From the NCBI GenBank assembly GCA_006538405.1, contig BJKQ01000015.1, positions 930,001 to 994,000 of the forward strand: a stretch of 64,000 nucleotides of DNA. Reading direction: 5' to 3'. The DNA comes from Hansfordia pulvinata (taxonomy: Eukaryota; Ascomycota; Sordariomycetes; Xylariales). Below the pieces are notes generated by a model that had not been told where the DNA came from, searched no databases, and saw nothing but the letters and a program-made list of their open reading frames with translations. Positions 1 through 11,666 of this stretch are shown here, one piece after another. The position numbers and the translations under genes were made by a program. Position 1 is the first letter of the stretch; every line of letters begins with the position of its first letter.

Positions 1-3000
1 CAGGGAGCCATCTCCTGGGAGCACGCAGGCGCTTAGCTCTGCGATGTGGGAACTGAAGCATGGTACGAATGCGCTCTGCTATGCTCCGAGAAGTCGGGGA
101 TAGGGCTGACGGAAGCCATGCTCAGCCTGTGGCTCGTACTAAGGGCGCCGGTGACGAGGCCTGGTGGGTTTGGGGTTGCTGGCGTCAAGCCCCACGGCTG
201 AGCTTGAGACAAGCGGAGTTCCCAGAAGATTGGGTAATATTCTTGTCTTTGTATCGATCGAATGGGGCATCAGCTTTAGCCAACAGTCGTTGGCGTAGGT
301 ACGTGTGAGCAGAGCAAGAAGACCGGAGGCTGTCGATATTCGAAGATGGCGGTAAGTGAGGTAGATAACGGGGGTGACTAACTGATTGGGTGTTCCCGAT
401 CAGGCCAGCAGCTCGTCGAGCGAGGCAGACGCCGGCATGTGACGAGGTGAGGCGAGGATGCGCGGGTGGGAGATGGTCACGCACTGGATGGTCGTGTTGA
501 GCGAGGCGAGGCCTGTCGCCGTAGTTCGGAAGAGGAGGGTGAGAAAGAAGACCACGACGGGGCCCCGCAGAAACGGGGCGAAGGCGACGCCAGCGTTGAC
601 GATGGCCGGCGGTTGCGGCAGGGCAGGCACCGCCCTTAGGGTCTGGCGTACGAGTACCGGGAACATGGGCGTAGCGCTACAGGCCCCACGACTCTTTTAA
701 GACGACGGTGTACTGAGAACAAGGGTGTCGCAAAAGTGAGGCGGCGATGGCGTTGGCCAGACGTGCCTTCCGCTTGTATGTTCTAATCCAGGGCCGAACA
801 CGCATGTGACGTGCATTTGATCCATTTCATACATACGAGTAACTGCCTACATGTATGTACCAGACATCAAATCTTGACCTCGGAGCCTCGCGAACTGTGC
901 AATTAGCCGTACGACCGAAGCTGAGCTTTGCATCAAGCGAAGCCGCGCAACGAATGCACGCCCAGGCAGCATGCTCCAGTGGTACCTACCTACCTCTGGT
1001 CGTACTGCGGGAGCCGGATGCGCTTTCTATGTCCGTCGTACGACACTCAATACGGAGGGCCCGGGCACGACTGGAACCTGCCATGAACGGGCGGATTGAC
1101 AAGTCAATGTGTAATTGACGCCTCGTTGATGCACTTCCCATGACCTTCTCCCGCATCGTCAACCACGTCGGCTGTCCTCCACCTCCAAGCCAGACTCCAA
1201 CAATTGTGCCCAGCCCGCCCCCTACTGCACGCAACAGGCCATCAGACACCAATGGCCGCGGCTGACATGGACCCCTGCGCCGCGGCGTGCGCGGGTAGCC
1301 CAACCCTGACGGCTGGTGGGTATTGTTATTACTGATATTCGTCTCGCCAATCTGCTACCGCACGATCTAGTTACTCGAAAGCTGTGCCGATCCGATCCCT
1401 TTTCTTTTCTTCCCTCCCTCATCCCGGTCGCGTCCCAGCCCTCGATCGACATGGTGGCGATCTTGGGTGTGAGTGGTTGTGGATGATGCTCCCCTGGCCT
1501 TCCCCTCCGGCCTTGCCTGGCCATTGACGACATCGCCTCGCCAAACATCCTGGCTCTTGGCTCCACTACCCGCAGGGTTCAGGGTCCATCCCAGTTTTCT
1601 TCCGATTCGGTTCTATCCAATTCTCCATCACCACCACGATACGACTGCCTCCCAAGTCCCTTGCCAGCGTGCCAGCCTCCGCGCGTGTCTACGAGTAGCA
1701 CCCAACCCTCGACGTCAAGGCTGCTAGTGCGGAGCGTGATGCTTCGGACTGCGCTCGCTAGCCCAGAACTATCGAAACACCCCGGCATTCTCGTCCTCAC
1801 GATAGCCATATTATCCCGTCAAGGACACGGACAAGGCGGAGCAATCTTCGTTGCGGACCAGGAACACATTGGCATAGCACTCGGCGAGCGCCGCCCGCCC
1901 CCTACCATCCACCGTGGCCGGGGACTGCGCGGGAGGTCTCGGCCTGCCGACCAGGGCCGCGCCTAACCTCTACGAGTACTCGTAGTCTGAACAGACACGG
2001 CACCACGATCATCTTTCTCACTGAAAATGGTGGGGTGGTGTACGAGTGCCACCGCGAGCGCGCGAGCGGAAAAAACAAAATCATGCTAGCAATGGGACTC
2101 ATGTCGGTAAAGCTCAGCCTAAGACCTTTAGCACCGCTGTTGCTGCACCCGAAAAATGCACTTCCCCGGCCTCCACTCACCACTCGGACGCTCGTCGTGG
2201 CCTGGCCTCGGGCTAATAAACCCAAGAAATGCCGGGCTTGCTTCCCCAGACCAACGCCTGCGCCGTGTCTTCTAGACTGCTCCAGGACAGACCACGCTCC
2301 GTACGCGTCACTGAGCGTCACCAATAGCGCCCGACACACCGAGCAGCGCGTCTGACTAATATATGAATCGCGCTCTCATGACAGGCTGGCAGAGTAATGG
2401 CGCAGAGGGCAGAAGCATGGTGCACCCAGTTTGGACAAGAAGCCCTCGTGGTTCTTAGTCGGCTCGGATGAGAGCGAGCCACGTGCTACCCGAGTGCCGG
2501 CCGCGTCGTGTGTGAGCTGTGCATCTCTGCACCTCAGGTACCACGGACCCAGTTTGCAGGTTGCTTTTTTCTCTCGCTCGGCTGGCCCATCTTTGTCAGT
2601 TTGAACAGGTTGAAGCCTGCACGGCACGAAGCCGATTCGAGAATGGGAGGCATCCCCGTTCTAATCGCAGCAGGGAACGGCAAGAAAGAGGGAACCCCCG
2701 GCTTGTCAGTCAGCGAAAAGACCACCATTGCAGCAACGCCAGTCTGGCCGTTTGCGTCGAACGTGAAGTGTCTTGGTGACACAAGACTGGCTTAACTGCT
2801 CACCTATTGGTTGGCTATATCCTGTGTACCCGTTCCGTGGGTGACACTGGTATAGTCGTGCTTGAAAGGGCCTCTGCAAAAGGGCACGGATCTGGTGGAA
2901 ACGATAGCGGTGAATTCTCACGGCGACACGACGTGCAATGCGCAGCACATTATACGCAACGCGGTGTGCTGACCCGATGGTCTGCTTGGTCCCGCTGACA

Positions 3001-6000
3001 CGAACAATTTCTCGTATGAAGGGTCTTTCGCCAACTTCTGACTGACCATGGATGCCAGCCTGTGTCACCACATCCGGGCGGTGTTGGGTAGGCTGCATCC
3101 GGCGGAACCGGGACAAAGCTCTCTGTCAAGATGCCCGTTGGCGTTACAATGGGAAATGCGCACGGCGCTGATCCGTCTGCTTGCCGTGCTCGCAGCACGG
3201 ATCGAAATTCACCGCTATGCAGGACTCTTTGGAGGTGTCATCTTTACAGGACCGCACATGCTCCCGTGTTCAGGGGGAGCGAGTGGCGTGAATGTCAGGA
3301 GACCAGGAGACGATTCGGACCCAAGTCGACAGTCACATTCTTCTTGCGCACGGCGTGCTGGGACAACCCCGAGGCAATCCTTCCAAGACAGTGCGGTATT
3401 ATGACCATCTCGGAGACTTGCAGAACGCTATCGGGAAGAACACGATGCCAAGAGCAGCTGTCGTTGACAGTGAGCTGCAAACTTGAGAGCGGCCGACGGC
3501 ATCATGTCCCTGGATATTCGCGGGAAGAGGCAAACAAGCATCTCGTCTCGATCGAGCAACTGACAGACAGGCCTTCTGCAGCTCGTTTGTGCCTCGACGA
3601 CGGACTGCGAGTTCCGACGCTGGGGTCGCGCCCAAAGACATGCTGGAACAAGCACGCTCCTCCGTTGCTGTCTGTGCTGTGACGGATGGTGTCGTCAGGC
3701 TTAGGTTCGGTATGTTGTGCCATGCATGCCTGTGCGCGTGCGCGTACGAGTACGGGGCATGATCCAACCTCGAGGAAATCGAGTCTCTGATGAAGCCCAC
3801 GGGCTAGAGCCACCAGGCTCGTGGCTCGTCTCGGCCACAATCCGTCCCAAGCCCCCACATGCCCTGGTTCTGGACATACATATGTGTGCCGTGTGTCTGC
3901 TAAACAGACACCCGAGGGTACGAGTACAGTCGGCGTCCACGGGCATAGCAATGGCCTGGTGGGTGCGTGGGCATGGCGCGGCACCATGGACTGGTACCAC
4001 GCAATAAAGCCGGCCCATCGTCCACGACCATCTCCGATTAGGTACTCGCACGGGTACTCGCGTACGGACTGATGGCAGAGGCACACGAACGCGAACGCGG
4101 GCAGGCGGGCAGGCGGGCAGGCAGACCGATTGTGTTTGCTCGCTCGTGCGAGCGAGAGCGCGCCATGACGAGTCTGCGCGCGCAAGGTCAAGACAGGGGT
4201 CGCGCTGCGTTGTGTAAGGTACGGACACAAGCGCAGACCGTCGCGTCAAGTGAACCGTGTGTTGGTGCAAAAACACACACACGCAGCACCCGTTTATACA
4301 CGCATTCGCGCATTCGGACGCGCCTGCTTTGCATTGAACAGAGGGCGGCGCAGCACGGAGGAGGCAGAAGCGTGGCTGCTTGCGAGCATGCTCTCCTCGC
4401 CCTCTTACACCGCACCCTGCACGCAGATCTCTCTCTTCGTCATCCCCAGTCACCACCCCGGTCGAACCAGACACCAGATCAGTTCAGGTTGGGCCCGGCC
4501 TGACGATGCTCCGTAGATTCACCCGGGGCCACACGCTAGGCCGCCGGGCCCTGTCACGCAGCCAGCCTGGGCCACGCGTGGTGCCGGCCGCCTCCATCCC
4601 ATCATCACCCATCCATTCACCCACCAGTGTTAGTGTTGGCCACGGCGAGCGAGGCAGGCAACGCAATGGAGGGCAAGGCAGGGGCGGGCGGGCGCAGGGG
4701 CTATGGGGCGCGCCGGGTGCTCTGGCTGGCGCCGCTGGCTGTTGCCCTGGCGGTGCTGGGTTACGTCGGCCGGGCCCCTCCATCTCCCATCCTTTCACCA
4801 GTGCACTGCCCACAGGCTCCCCGGCGGCGCGTGCTCAGGCCTCAGGAGCCAGAGTGTGGCCTGCCAATATTGCCTGGCTGGTGCTGCCTTGGTTCGTGTT
4901 GCGCCCCCAGAGGCTCTCGGTGGCGTGCCCGGCGTGCCCAGCCCGCCTGTTCGGCTCCCACGCTCGTATATAGAGCATATCTCTGTGTCTGTCGGCGGGT
5001 GTGCCGCCGGTGACTTGGTTGCCTGCCTGCCTGCCTGCCTCGCCCACCACTCCGTCCTCCCACCTCCTGTTCATCTATATGCACTGCTGTGTGCGTACGC
5101 ATGCTCGTGCTCGTGCTCAAAGCAAAGCCCGCGGCCCCCTCTCACCTGCCCTGCACTGCCGCGCAGAACCTTACCTACCCTACCTGTACCTACGCATACC
5201 TACCTCACCTCCATCTCACCTTTTCCTCACCGTTCTTCGTGGTGGCCGATACGTGAGGACCGGGGTTTTTTTTTTTTTGGGGGGGGTTACCTCTCGCTCC
5301 ACCGTGCCCGAGTCTCACCTCAGGTCGCCTGCCCCTCGTTCTATTTCCGCCTTGTCTGCTACCAGGTCGCCGCCGGTGCCTGACCCGATCGTCAAGAACC
5401 GGGTCTCGGGTCTCAGAGAGCTTACCGCCTCAGGGCCATTGTCTCAACAGCCGCGGCCCGACCAGCAGGCTAGGCAGCCCGACTAGGAGGAGGAGCTGCA
5501 TGTGGATAGAGCCCTACGTGATCGAGCAACGACAAGCCCGTTTAGTCTCTCGGGCCAGTCGGCCAAGGACGAATCGCATCTATTTGGGTCAGAGTCCGTC
5601 GAGGAGCTCCTGCCCAACGCGGCCCCCTCGAGTACGAGCAGTAGCTACAGCTACCTGTACAGAGCTGCTAGGTACAGTAGGTAAGTAGGTTGAGTTCCAC
5701 AGACGCGCTCTCAGGCGCTCGAGAAGTCTCATGCAAAGCGTCCGGGATGTCCCCAGTTCCGCGGGTGGCTAACAAGAACAAGTCAGCTCTGCCCTTCCTT
5801 CCTCTGTACCCAACCCGCACGCGCCTTGGACGCTTTCGTTCTAGGTGGCTCTTCAGGCCAAAGTCTGAAAAAGCCGTTGGCCCGTCCTCAAGACTACTAC
5901 CGGTCATTTAAAGCATCCACCCCGGGCCCTTTCCGCACAGATCGGTGAGGTCAAGTGTTTGCATCAAGGGGTATCCTCAGCTCTATTTCGGACTCCTGTC

Positions 6001-6500
6001 CTTGAACCCGACCCAGCCGTCCTTCCCGGTCCCGGCTACTCTGATCTGGATAAAAAGGCGCCGTCCCAAGGCCGACCCTGCTATAGTCGGCTCCCTGAAT
6101 CATTAACATTCCTGGCAACACACGTCACACCACCCACCCCCACTAAGATCTCCATATCGTCTCACGAGGAGACAGTGACGCCGACTTGGTGCCTGCTGCC
6201 TGTGGCTCGCCGAGACCCGATTCGTCCTCTGTCGACCAGACCGCCGCTTCGAGGGACTCGTCCCCTTGCCGCGCACAACACTAACGTCCGCACCCACTCG
6301 CGGCACTCCGGTTTCCCCCCCCGTGTCGCCAGCGCAATTCCTCCTCGACTCGAGGCTCTTCGACTCGGATTAACATAGGTCGCAACGACGACCGGGCAGG
6401 AAGCAAGCTGGCCTTACTCTACTCCAACCCTGCTCCGTTGCCGGAGGCTCACAGGCTCGGGTCGCCCATCCAACCCTCCGGCGAGCAGGACCCCCGTGGC
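1..6500. other. noncoding stretch upstream of the first gene
   Basis: No gene could be supported here. Open frames are short, lack splice structure and overlap on both strands. The stretch contains GAGTACTC-type palindromes (a perfect 16-base example, CTACGAGTACTCGTAG, at 1970-1985), CCTG and GGGCAGGC tandem repeats near 5020-5042 and 4098-4125, and runs of TACCT motifs around 5166-5210. The last few hundred bases are presumably the promoter and leader of the gene at 6501; a GATAAAAAGG element lies near 6049. Confidence 0.6.
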
Positions 6501-7791
6501 ATGGACGATAACGCTCGTCGGCGCCGACAGAATGAGCCGCAAATCGGTGCCGCCTCAACAGACCCGAGATACCCGGCCTCCGACCCAAGCGCGCAGCACA
6601 CACGAAGACCGTACGGCGCGGGCGCCCCCGAGCGGTATCGACCAGCCCCGATCAACACGTCGCCGAGCGCCACGCGAGGCATGGGCGGCACGGCTGCGTA
6701 CAGCGGCTACTACCAGGACTCTGCGCAGGCCTTCTCGGCCGGCATCCCGCAGAGCTCCATGTCCTACCAGGGCGAGTACGCCCAGGACGGCCGCCAGGCG
6801 CAGGGCTTCGGCGGCTACAATCCGAGCATGATGTACAATGTGCCACAAGCAGGCGCCCAGAGCGCAGTGTACGACGCAAACCCTCAGTTCCCGTCTAGGC
6901 AGACGACCGGCCTGCCGATGATGTCGACCGACGTGGCAGCCGCCCCTTATTTCCCCGGCGAGCCCAGCAGCGCCACGGCTGCCTCCAACATGCACCCTCA
7001 GACGGCCTCCTCCAGCTCCTCGGCGATGTACCAGCAGAGCCCTCAGAACTACCAGGGCGGCATGGCCCAGATGGGCGGCATGGCCCAGGCGGCCGCCGAG
7101 GCAGACCAAAGCATGGAGGACCAGTACGACCAGCCGTCGGCCGAGATGGGCGAGGCCTACGCCCAGTACCAGACGGCGCTGCGAGAGACTTTCACCAGCA
7201 TTCGCGACGGGGCGCTCCAGACCGCCAGCCAGTCCCTGTTGACAATCTCGCAGTGGCTGCTGACCAAGGCGGCAGATTTGGGTATGTCCACGTGCTCAAG
7301 CACAGCTGTCCACCCGTCCCTCCTCGAAAGGCGCGCCTCAGACAGTTCCGTGCTAACTCTGAATTTCCAGGACTCGCAGGCGACAACCCAACGCTACACA
7401 ACGACCGAATCGCAATGTGGCACGACTTCAACCACGCGTGGCTCTCCCTTTTCCAGAAGCAGAAGGATATGCTGGATCTGGGCGTGGCCTTGCAGCGGGG
7501 TCAGTCGCTGCTGAGCGTCGACACGATCAAGTCGATGGGACAGGAGCTCATCAAACTGTGCGACGGCATCGAACGCCACGGGCTGGTCGATTACGAGTAT
7601 GGCGTGTGGGAGGAGAAGATCATCGAGAGTACGTGTTTCCGACCCCAGTCCTCTCCAGCCAGCAGCCTCTCGCCTCTTCCGGACCTTGACTAACATATTT
7701 CGCCTCCCCCTCCCCCTTGTCTACAGTCATTACAGCCTGCCTGGACCAGCTCGAGGAACTCGAGCAGACCCAGCAGAATTCCCATGTCTGA
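6501..7791 (+). CDS. conserved fungal protein of unknown function
   Basis: Three exons (6501-7281, 7371-7628, 7727-7791) join in frame into about 367 residues. I do not recognise a named family. The N-terminal two thirds is low-complexity, rich in Gln, Ser, Ala, Tyr and Met, and looks disordered; it opens with MDDNARRRRQNEP. From about residue 225 to the end it is compact and predicted helical, with motifs such as WHDFNHAWL and GLVDYEYGVWEEKI, which is where I would expect conservation. Both introns have GT-AG ends and good branch sites (TGCTAAC at 7351, TTGACTAAC near 7683). The ATG at 6501 is the first in frame; the open frame runs further upstream but without an ATG. The gene stands alone between two long noncoding stretches. 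Exon structure is well supported; function is unknown. Confidence 0.8.
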
Positions 7792-10200
7792 GGGAAGCCT
7801 GGGGAAAGCTCCCTTGGCGCTACGCCGACCTCGGATACACGACTGACGACGATGAATAATGCCAGCCACCCAGCCCCGGAGAAGAGTAACGACAACGTCA
7901 CTCGACGAGGCTTTCTCATTGGGTGCGGGGTTCCTTTCCCCTGTGTACTATCGATCCACTTTTTCTCTTTTTTCCATTTTATTTTTCTTCTTCTTCTTCT
8001 CTTCCGGACCCCTTGTCCCTGGGCACTCTTGTATCTTCTCGGCTTTTTTCCCCTTGGGATCACCTGTACACCGCTCGGGCCAGTTTTTCTTTCTTTCCTT
8101 TCCGGGATCAAGGAGTTTGAAGATGGGTGAGGTGGCATTGCATTTACCCCCCCTCCGGATCTGGTTCGGATCCTACATTGGGGCCTTTTCAAAGCATGGG
8201 GTTCTCATTCGGCTTGGGTCTGTTTCCATCCCTCTCTCTCTCTCTCTGGCTTGGGCACCTTGTGGCGCGACGCATGACTATGCTCACGGCCCCTGACCGG
8301 CATTCTTGTCTTGCGGCTACAGGATTCCTGAGCGGGACTCGTCCGGCCCGGCCTGAGGGAGAGAAGAAGAAAACAGGGAACAGAGGGAGAAAAAAAAAGA
8401 CGAAAACAAACACACAGGAAACGTGCACGCGCGCAAACGGTTTCTTTTTTTCGGCAGCATTATTGGGGCGACATCACCGGGAAAGGGAGCTGAGGGAGAC
8501 GACGGGTATTTTCATGGGTATTACTGCTAGAGCGGTGGCGTACGGGATTCCTGTATATGTTCGTGTGTGTGGGTGTGTGGGTATGTTTGTGCATTCAATT
8601 CGATTCGCGGATACCCCCTTGGGAACCTGGCGGGCGGAACGGGTCAAAAGGAAACTATAGAAGGCACAACCAAGAGACTTTTTTTTCAGCTGCTCTCGCG
8701 AGCAAACAAGAAGACCGAACAACCGATCGCGGCCTCTCCTCAATGTGACCATCACAGAAAGCGGAGAGGGGGCGACTGTGCGAATGCCGCCGACATGCTT
8801 CGTAGGGATATCTGGGATGGACCTTTTTCGGAGATGCGCCGGGGGGGGGGGGGGGGTGTTGGGCTTCGAGGCTGAATACGACGAAGAAGATCGGAGGGGG
8901 AGGTGGTGAGAAAGATGGCGGGATCAGCGGGTCAGTGAACGAATACTACCTACCTTAGGTACTAATCTACCTTACCTACCTACCCTACCTTACGTTTTTA
9001 ATTCCAGGGGCTTATGCTGGGCAGATGCCGACAGGGCAGTCTGGCGTCGTCCTGCGATGGTGTGCCGCTGAAGACACCCACCACATGCGAGTGAGTTACC
9101 TGTGTACTCGTAGAGAAATAGAGACAGACAGAAGAGTTCCAATGGTCTACTGAAACACCCTGTCAGAACCTTGTCGAAAGCCCCTCCGCCTTTTTGCAAA
9201 CATGATGCAATTTTGGGGGGGGGGGGGAGGGTGGATCTGGGGGGTCTGTGTTGGTCCTGAACCCTGGGCCTGGCCCGGCGTCGATCACTTGGGAACGATG
9301 GATCTCTTTTTTTTTTTTTTTGGCGTCGGGTTGGGCAGAAACACAACCTCAACCGTCGTCTTACCAACCTCGGCCAGAGTCGAGAAAGGGTGTGTGTGGG
9401 GGGAAGGTCTTTCGCTGTCCCGGCTGGCTTTTCCATCCTCGGAAAAAGAGAGGCGAACACGTCGGTGTCGGTGGTTGCTTCGGTTGCAATGACCTTTGTG
9501 GTGACCTTTGTGAAAACAAGCATGAGCGATTGCGCTTGCGTGAGAGCCCGGCGCGGGGCCCGCCGCCCGCCGCCCGCCGCAAAGGCATGAGTTGAGCGCC
9601 TCCTTCAAAAAGGGGGAAAAGGGTCGTCCGGGGGAGGGAGGGAGGGCTGTTCGAGGTGGATCGGTTCGGTACCCGGGCGTCCGGTCGTGTGGCGCGGTTC
9701 TCAGAGGATATGAGAGACAGAATGTGTGTGTGTGTGTGTCTATTGGGCACATATTCATGCCCAATTGACGAATGGGCGATCGCAGATTGATCGACCCGGC
9801 CCCCCCTGTTCCTTTTTCCCCCCCTCGCTCCCTTCCTTTTCCTAACTTGGGCTCTAGATCGTTTCCCCCCCCCCCCCCGGCTGATGAGCTGGAGTTGGAC
9901 ATCCCTGTACGAGTTCTCGTGCAGACAAGGCAACAGTGAAGGAGTTGTGAGGGCAGAACGGCAGATACAGCGCGTGCGCACTCATCAGGTACCTATGTAT
10001 TATCGTAGACAAGGCACGAACGAGGATAGCCGCGTAGCCTGCCCACCTCGGTCGTGTCACGTCACCTGGGACATGAGGGCGCGACCCTGCCCCGGCTTGT
10101 TGGCCCAGACCCGTTGCCGGCCGGGGCACACGCAGTCCTTTCTCGGAGCCGGGGGCGGCTTTCGGGTGCTCACCTCAGCCGGGGCCAGTTGGGCATCAAC

Positions 10201-10221
10201 GGGGGGGGGGGGGGGGGGGGG
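10201..10221. repeat. poly-G run of 21 bases
   Basis: An uninterrupted G run in noncoding DNA. It could form a G-quadruplex, and it is hard to sequence accurately, so its length should be treated as approximate. Confidence 0.95.
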
Positions 10222-10574
10222 TTCTCGGCACGTGCTGGTCCTTTTGTTGTCTTTCTTTCTCTCGGGATTCTGGATACGACACCCAGAAGAAAGGGAAGGC
10301 CGAGGTGAAGGTGGACTCACGCGAGAGCTTGGCTTGTACACTGGCTCTCCCCCCCTCCCCCCCCCCCCCTTTCCTCAATTGAATATGGTCGTTGTTGGAA
10401 GTCAGCCAGACAGGGGGGCCGTGTAAGCGCTTTTTGGCTTTTCGGCATGAACGAACAGGCAGGCACACAGGTTGGGTTGGCCGCCTGGGAAAACCCCTGG
10501 AGTCAGGTCGGTCGACGCCGCTCACCAACCGCCCAGATGCTTGAAGAAGAGAGCAGAGCGGCGAGGCGGCGAGG

Positions 10575-10612
10575 GCAGAGCAGAGCAGAGCAGAGCAGAG
10601 CAGAGCAGAGCA
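10575..10612. repeat. CAGAG pentanucleotide tandem repeat
   Basis: About seven consecutive copies of CAGAG in noncoding DNA, followed by a purine-rich tail. A simple microsatellite; no coding frame is supported around it. Confidence 0.95.
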
Positions 10613-11144
10613 AGGGCAGGGGTACGGGTACGGTGTGGCGGGGGAGGAGGACAAGGGCCAGGGCAGGTGGTGCGAGGAACTGCGCCCCTCTCTCTCTTTT
10701 GCCTACCTAACCTACGATACGGTACGAGCGGACTAGGTTCAGCAGGGGGCCAGAGGATGAACCATTGACGACGGTGAAGACTGCCATTATAGCAGGCGGT
10801 ATTATCACCATCACCCCATCTGCGAACGCGGGGCTAACCCACACTCGTAAGGTGGGCTGGAGGAGTGTTGTTTTGGTGTTGTTGTTCTCATCGCAGGAGA
10901 GCCTTTCCGAGCCAACCGACCCTCGCGCTCTCGTGTCTCAATCTCCTCTCGCGTCATCTCGCGCACGGGGTTCTTTCTGTACCTGAGATATCATGATACC
11001 CAGTTGCACCTTGGGTAGTAGGCCCGGTCACTCGTACCTTGAGGCAGAGGTCTGGCGTTTGCGTGACGGAGGACGGACGGAGTCGTTGGCTGGGCCCCTT
11101 GCAAAGTTGCTCGCAAGGTCCAGGTGCTCCGTAGGGTGGTAGTC

Positions 11145-11169
11145 TTTTTTTTTTTTTTTTTTTTTTTTT
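11145..11169. repeat. poly-T run of 25 bases
   Basis: An uninterrupted T run in noncoding DNA about 85 bases before a 24-base G run. No flanking target-site duplication or retroelement coding sequence was seen, so I do not read it as the tail of a retroposed element. Confidence 0.95.
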
Positions 11170-11253
11170 ACCCACCCAGCCTTCCGACCCGTCCGCAATC
11201 CCGGCCCGGGCCTGGCATGCCCGGGATCTGCCTGGGTCGGCTTTTGCACCGTC

Positions 11254-11277
11254 GGGGGGGGGGGGGGGGGGGGGGGG
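11254..11277. repeat. poly-G run of 24 bases
   Basis: A long uninterrupted G run in noncoding DNA, close to a cluster of TACGAGTA and TACCTACC motifs that begins at about 11283. Confidence 0.95.
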
Positions 11278-11641
11278 TCACAGTACGAGTACATACCTAC
11301 CTTACTTACTCGTACTTACTCGAGCCAGCCTCATCAGTTCTGCTCCGTTCCCTCCGGGCAGGCCGCGCGCGCGCGCGCGGGGGGGCGCAACGTCAGCGCA
11401 GCGTCAGCCCTGCTCTGCCCCTCGCTTTGGCGAAAGGTCGAGACGATCACGGCGGGCAGGCATCACCGTCCTTTACAGACTGCTCGGCTGCAATACCGAC
11501 AACAAGGGCGCGAGCCAGGGCGGATCGCGGAGTGGCTTGCGTGGGTGCTTGCGTGCCTGCCCTGCGTCTGCCAAAACGGCGTCCTTGTTTATAGCTTTGA
11601 TCAGCAAGAACCAGTCCCTAGCGTTTCTGCGCGAAAGGGGC

Positions 11642-11666
11642 GGGGGGGGGGGGGGGGGGGGGGGGG
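11642..11666. repeat. poly-G run of 25 bases
   Basis: The longest G homopolymer in the window, in noncoding DNA. The consensus length is probably unreliable. Confidence 0.95.

Noticed and set aside
400..666. 88-residue minus-strand open frame with a hydrophobic segment and an ATG start
   Set aside because: It has one plausible membrane segment but no recognised family, no supporting splice signals and no neighbouring exons. Frames of this length arise by chance in GC-rich DNA.
3502..4474. Overlapping 240-260-residue minus-strand open frames
   Set aside because: Two frames overlap over the same GC-rich DNA; their composition is dominated by Arg, Pro, Cys and His with no domain.
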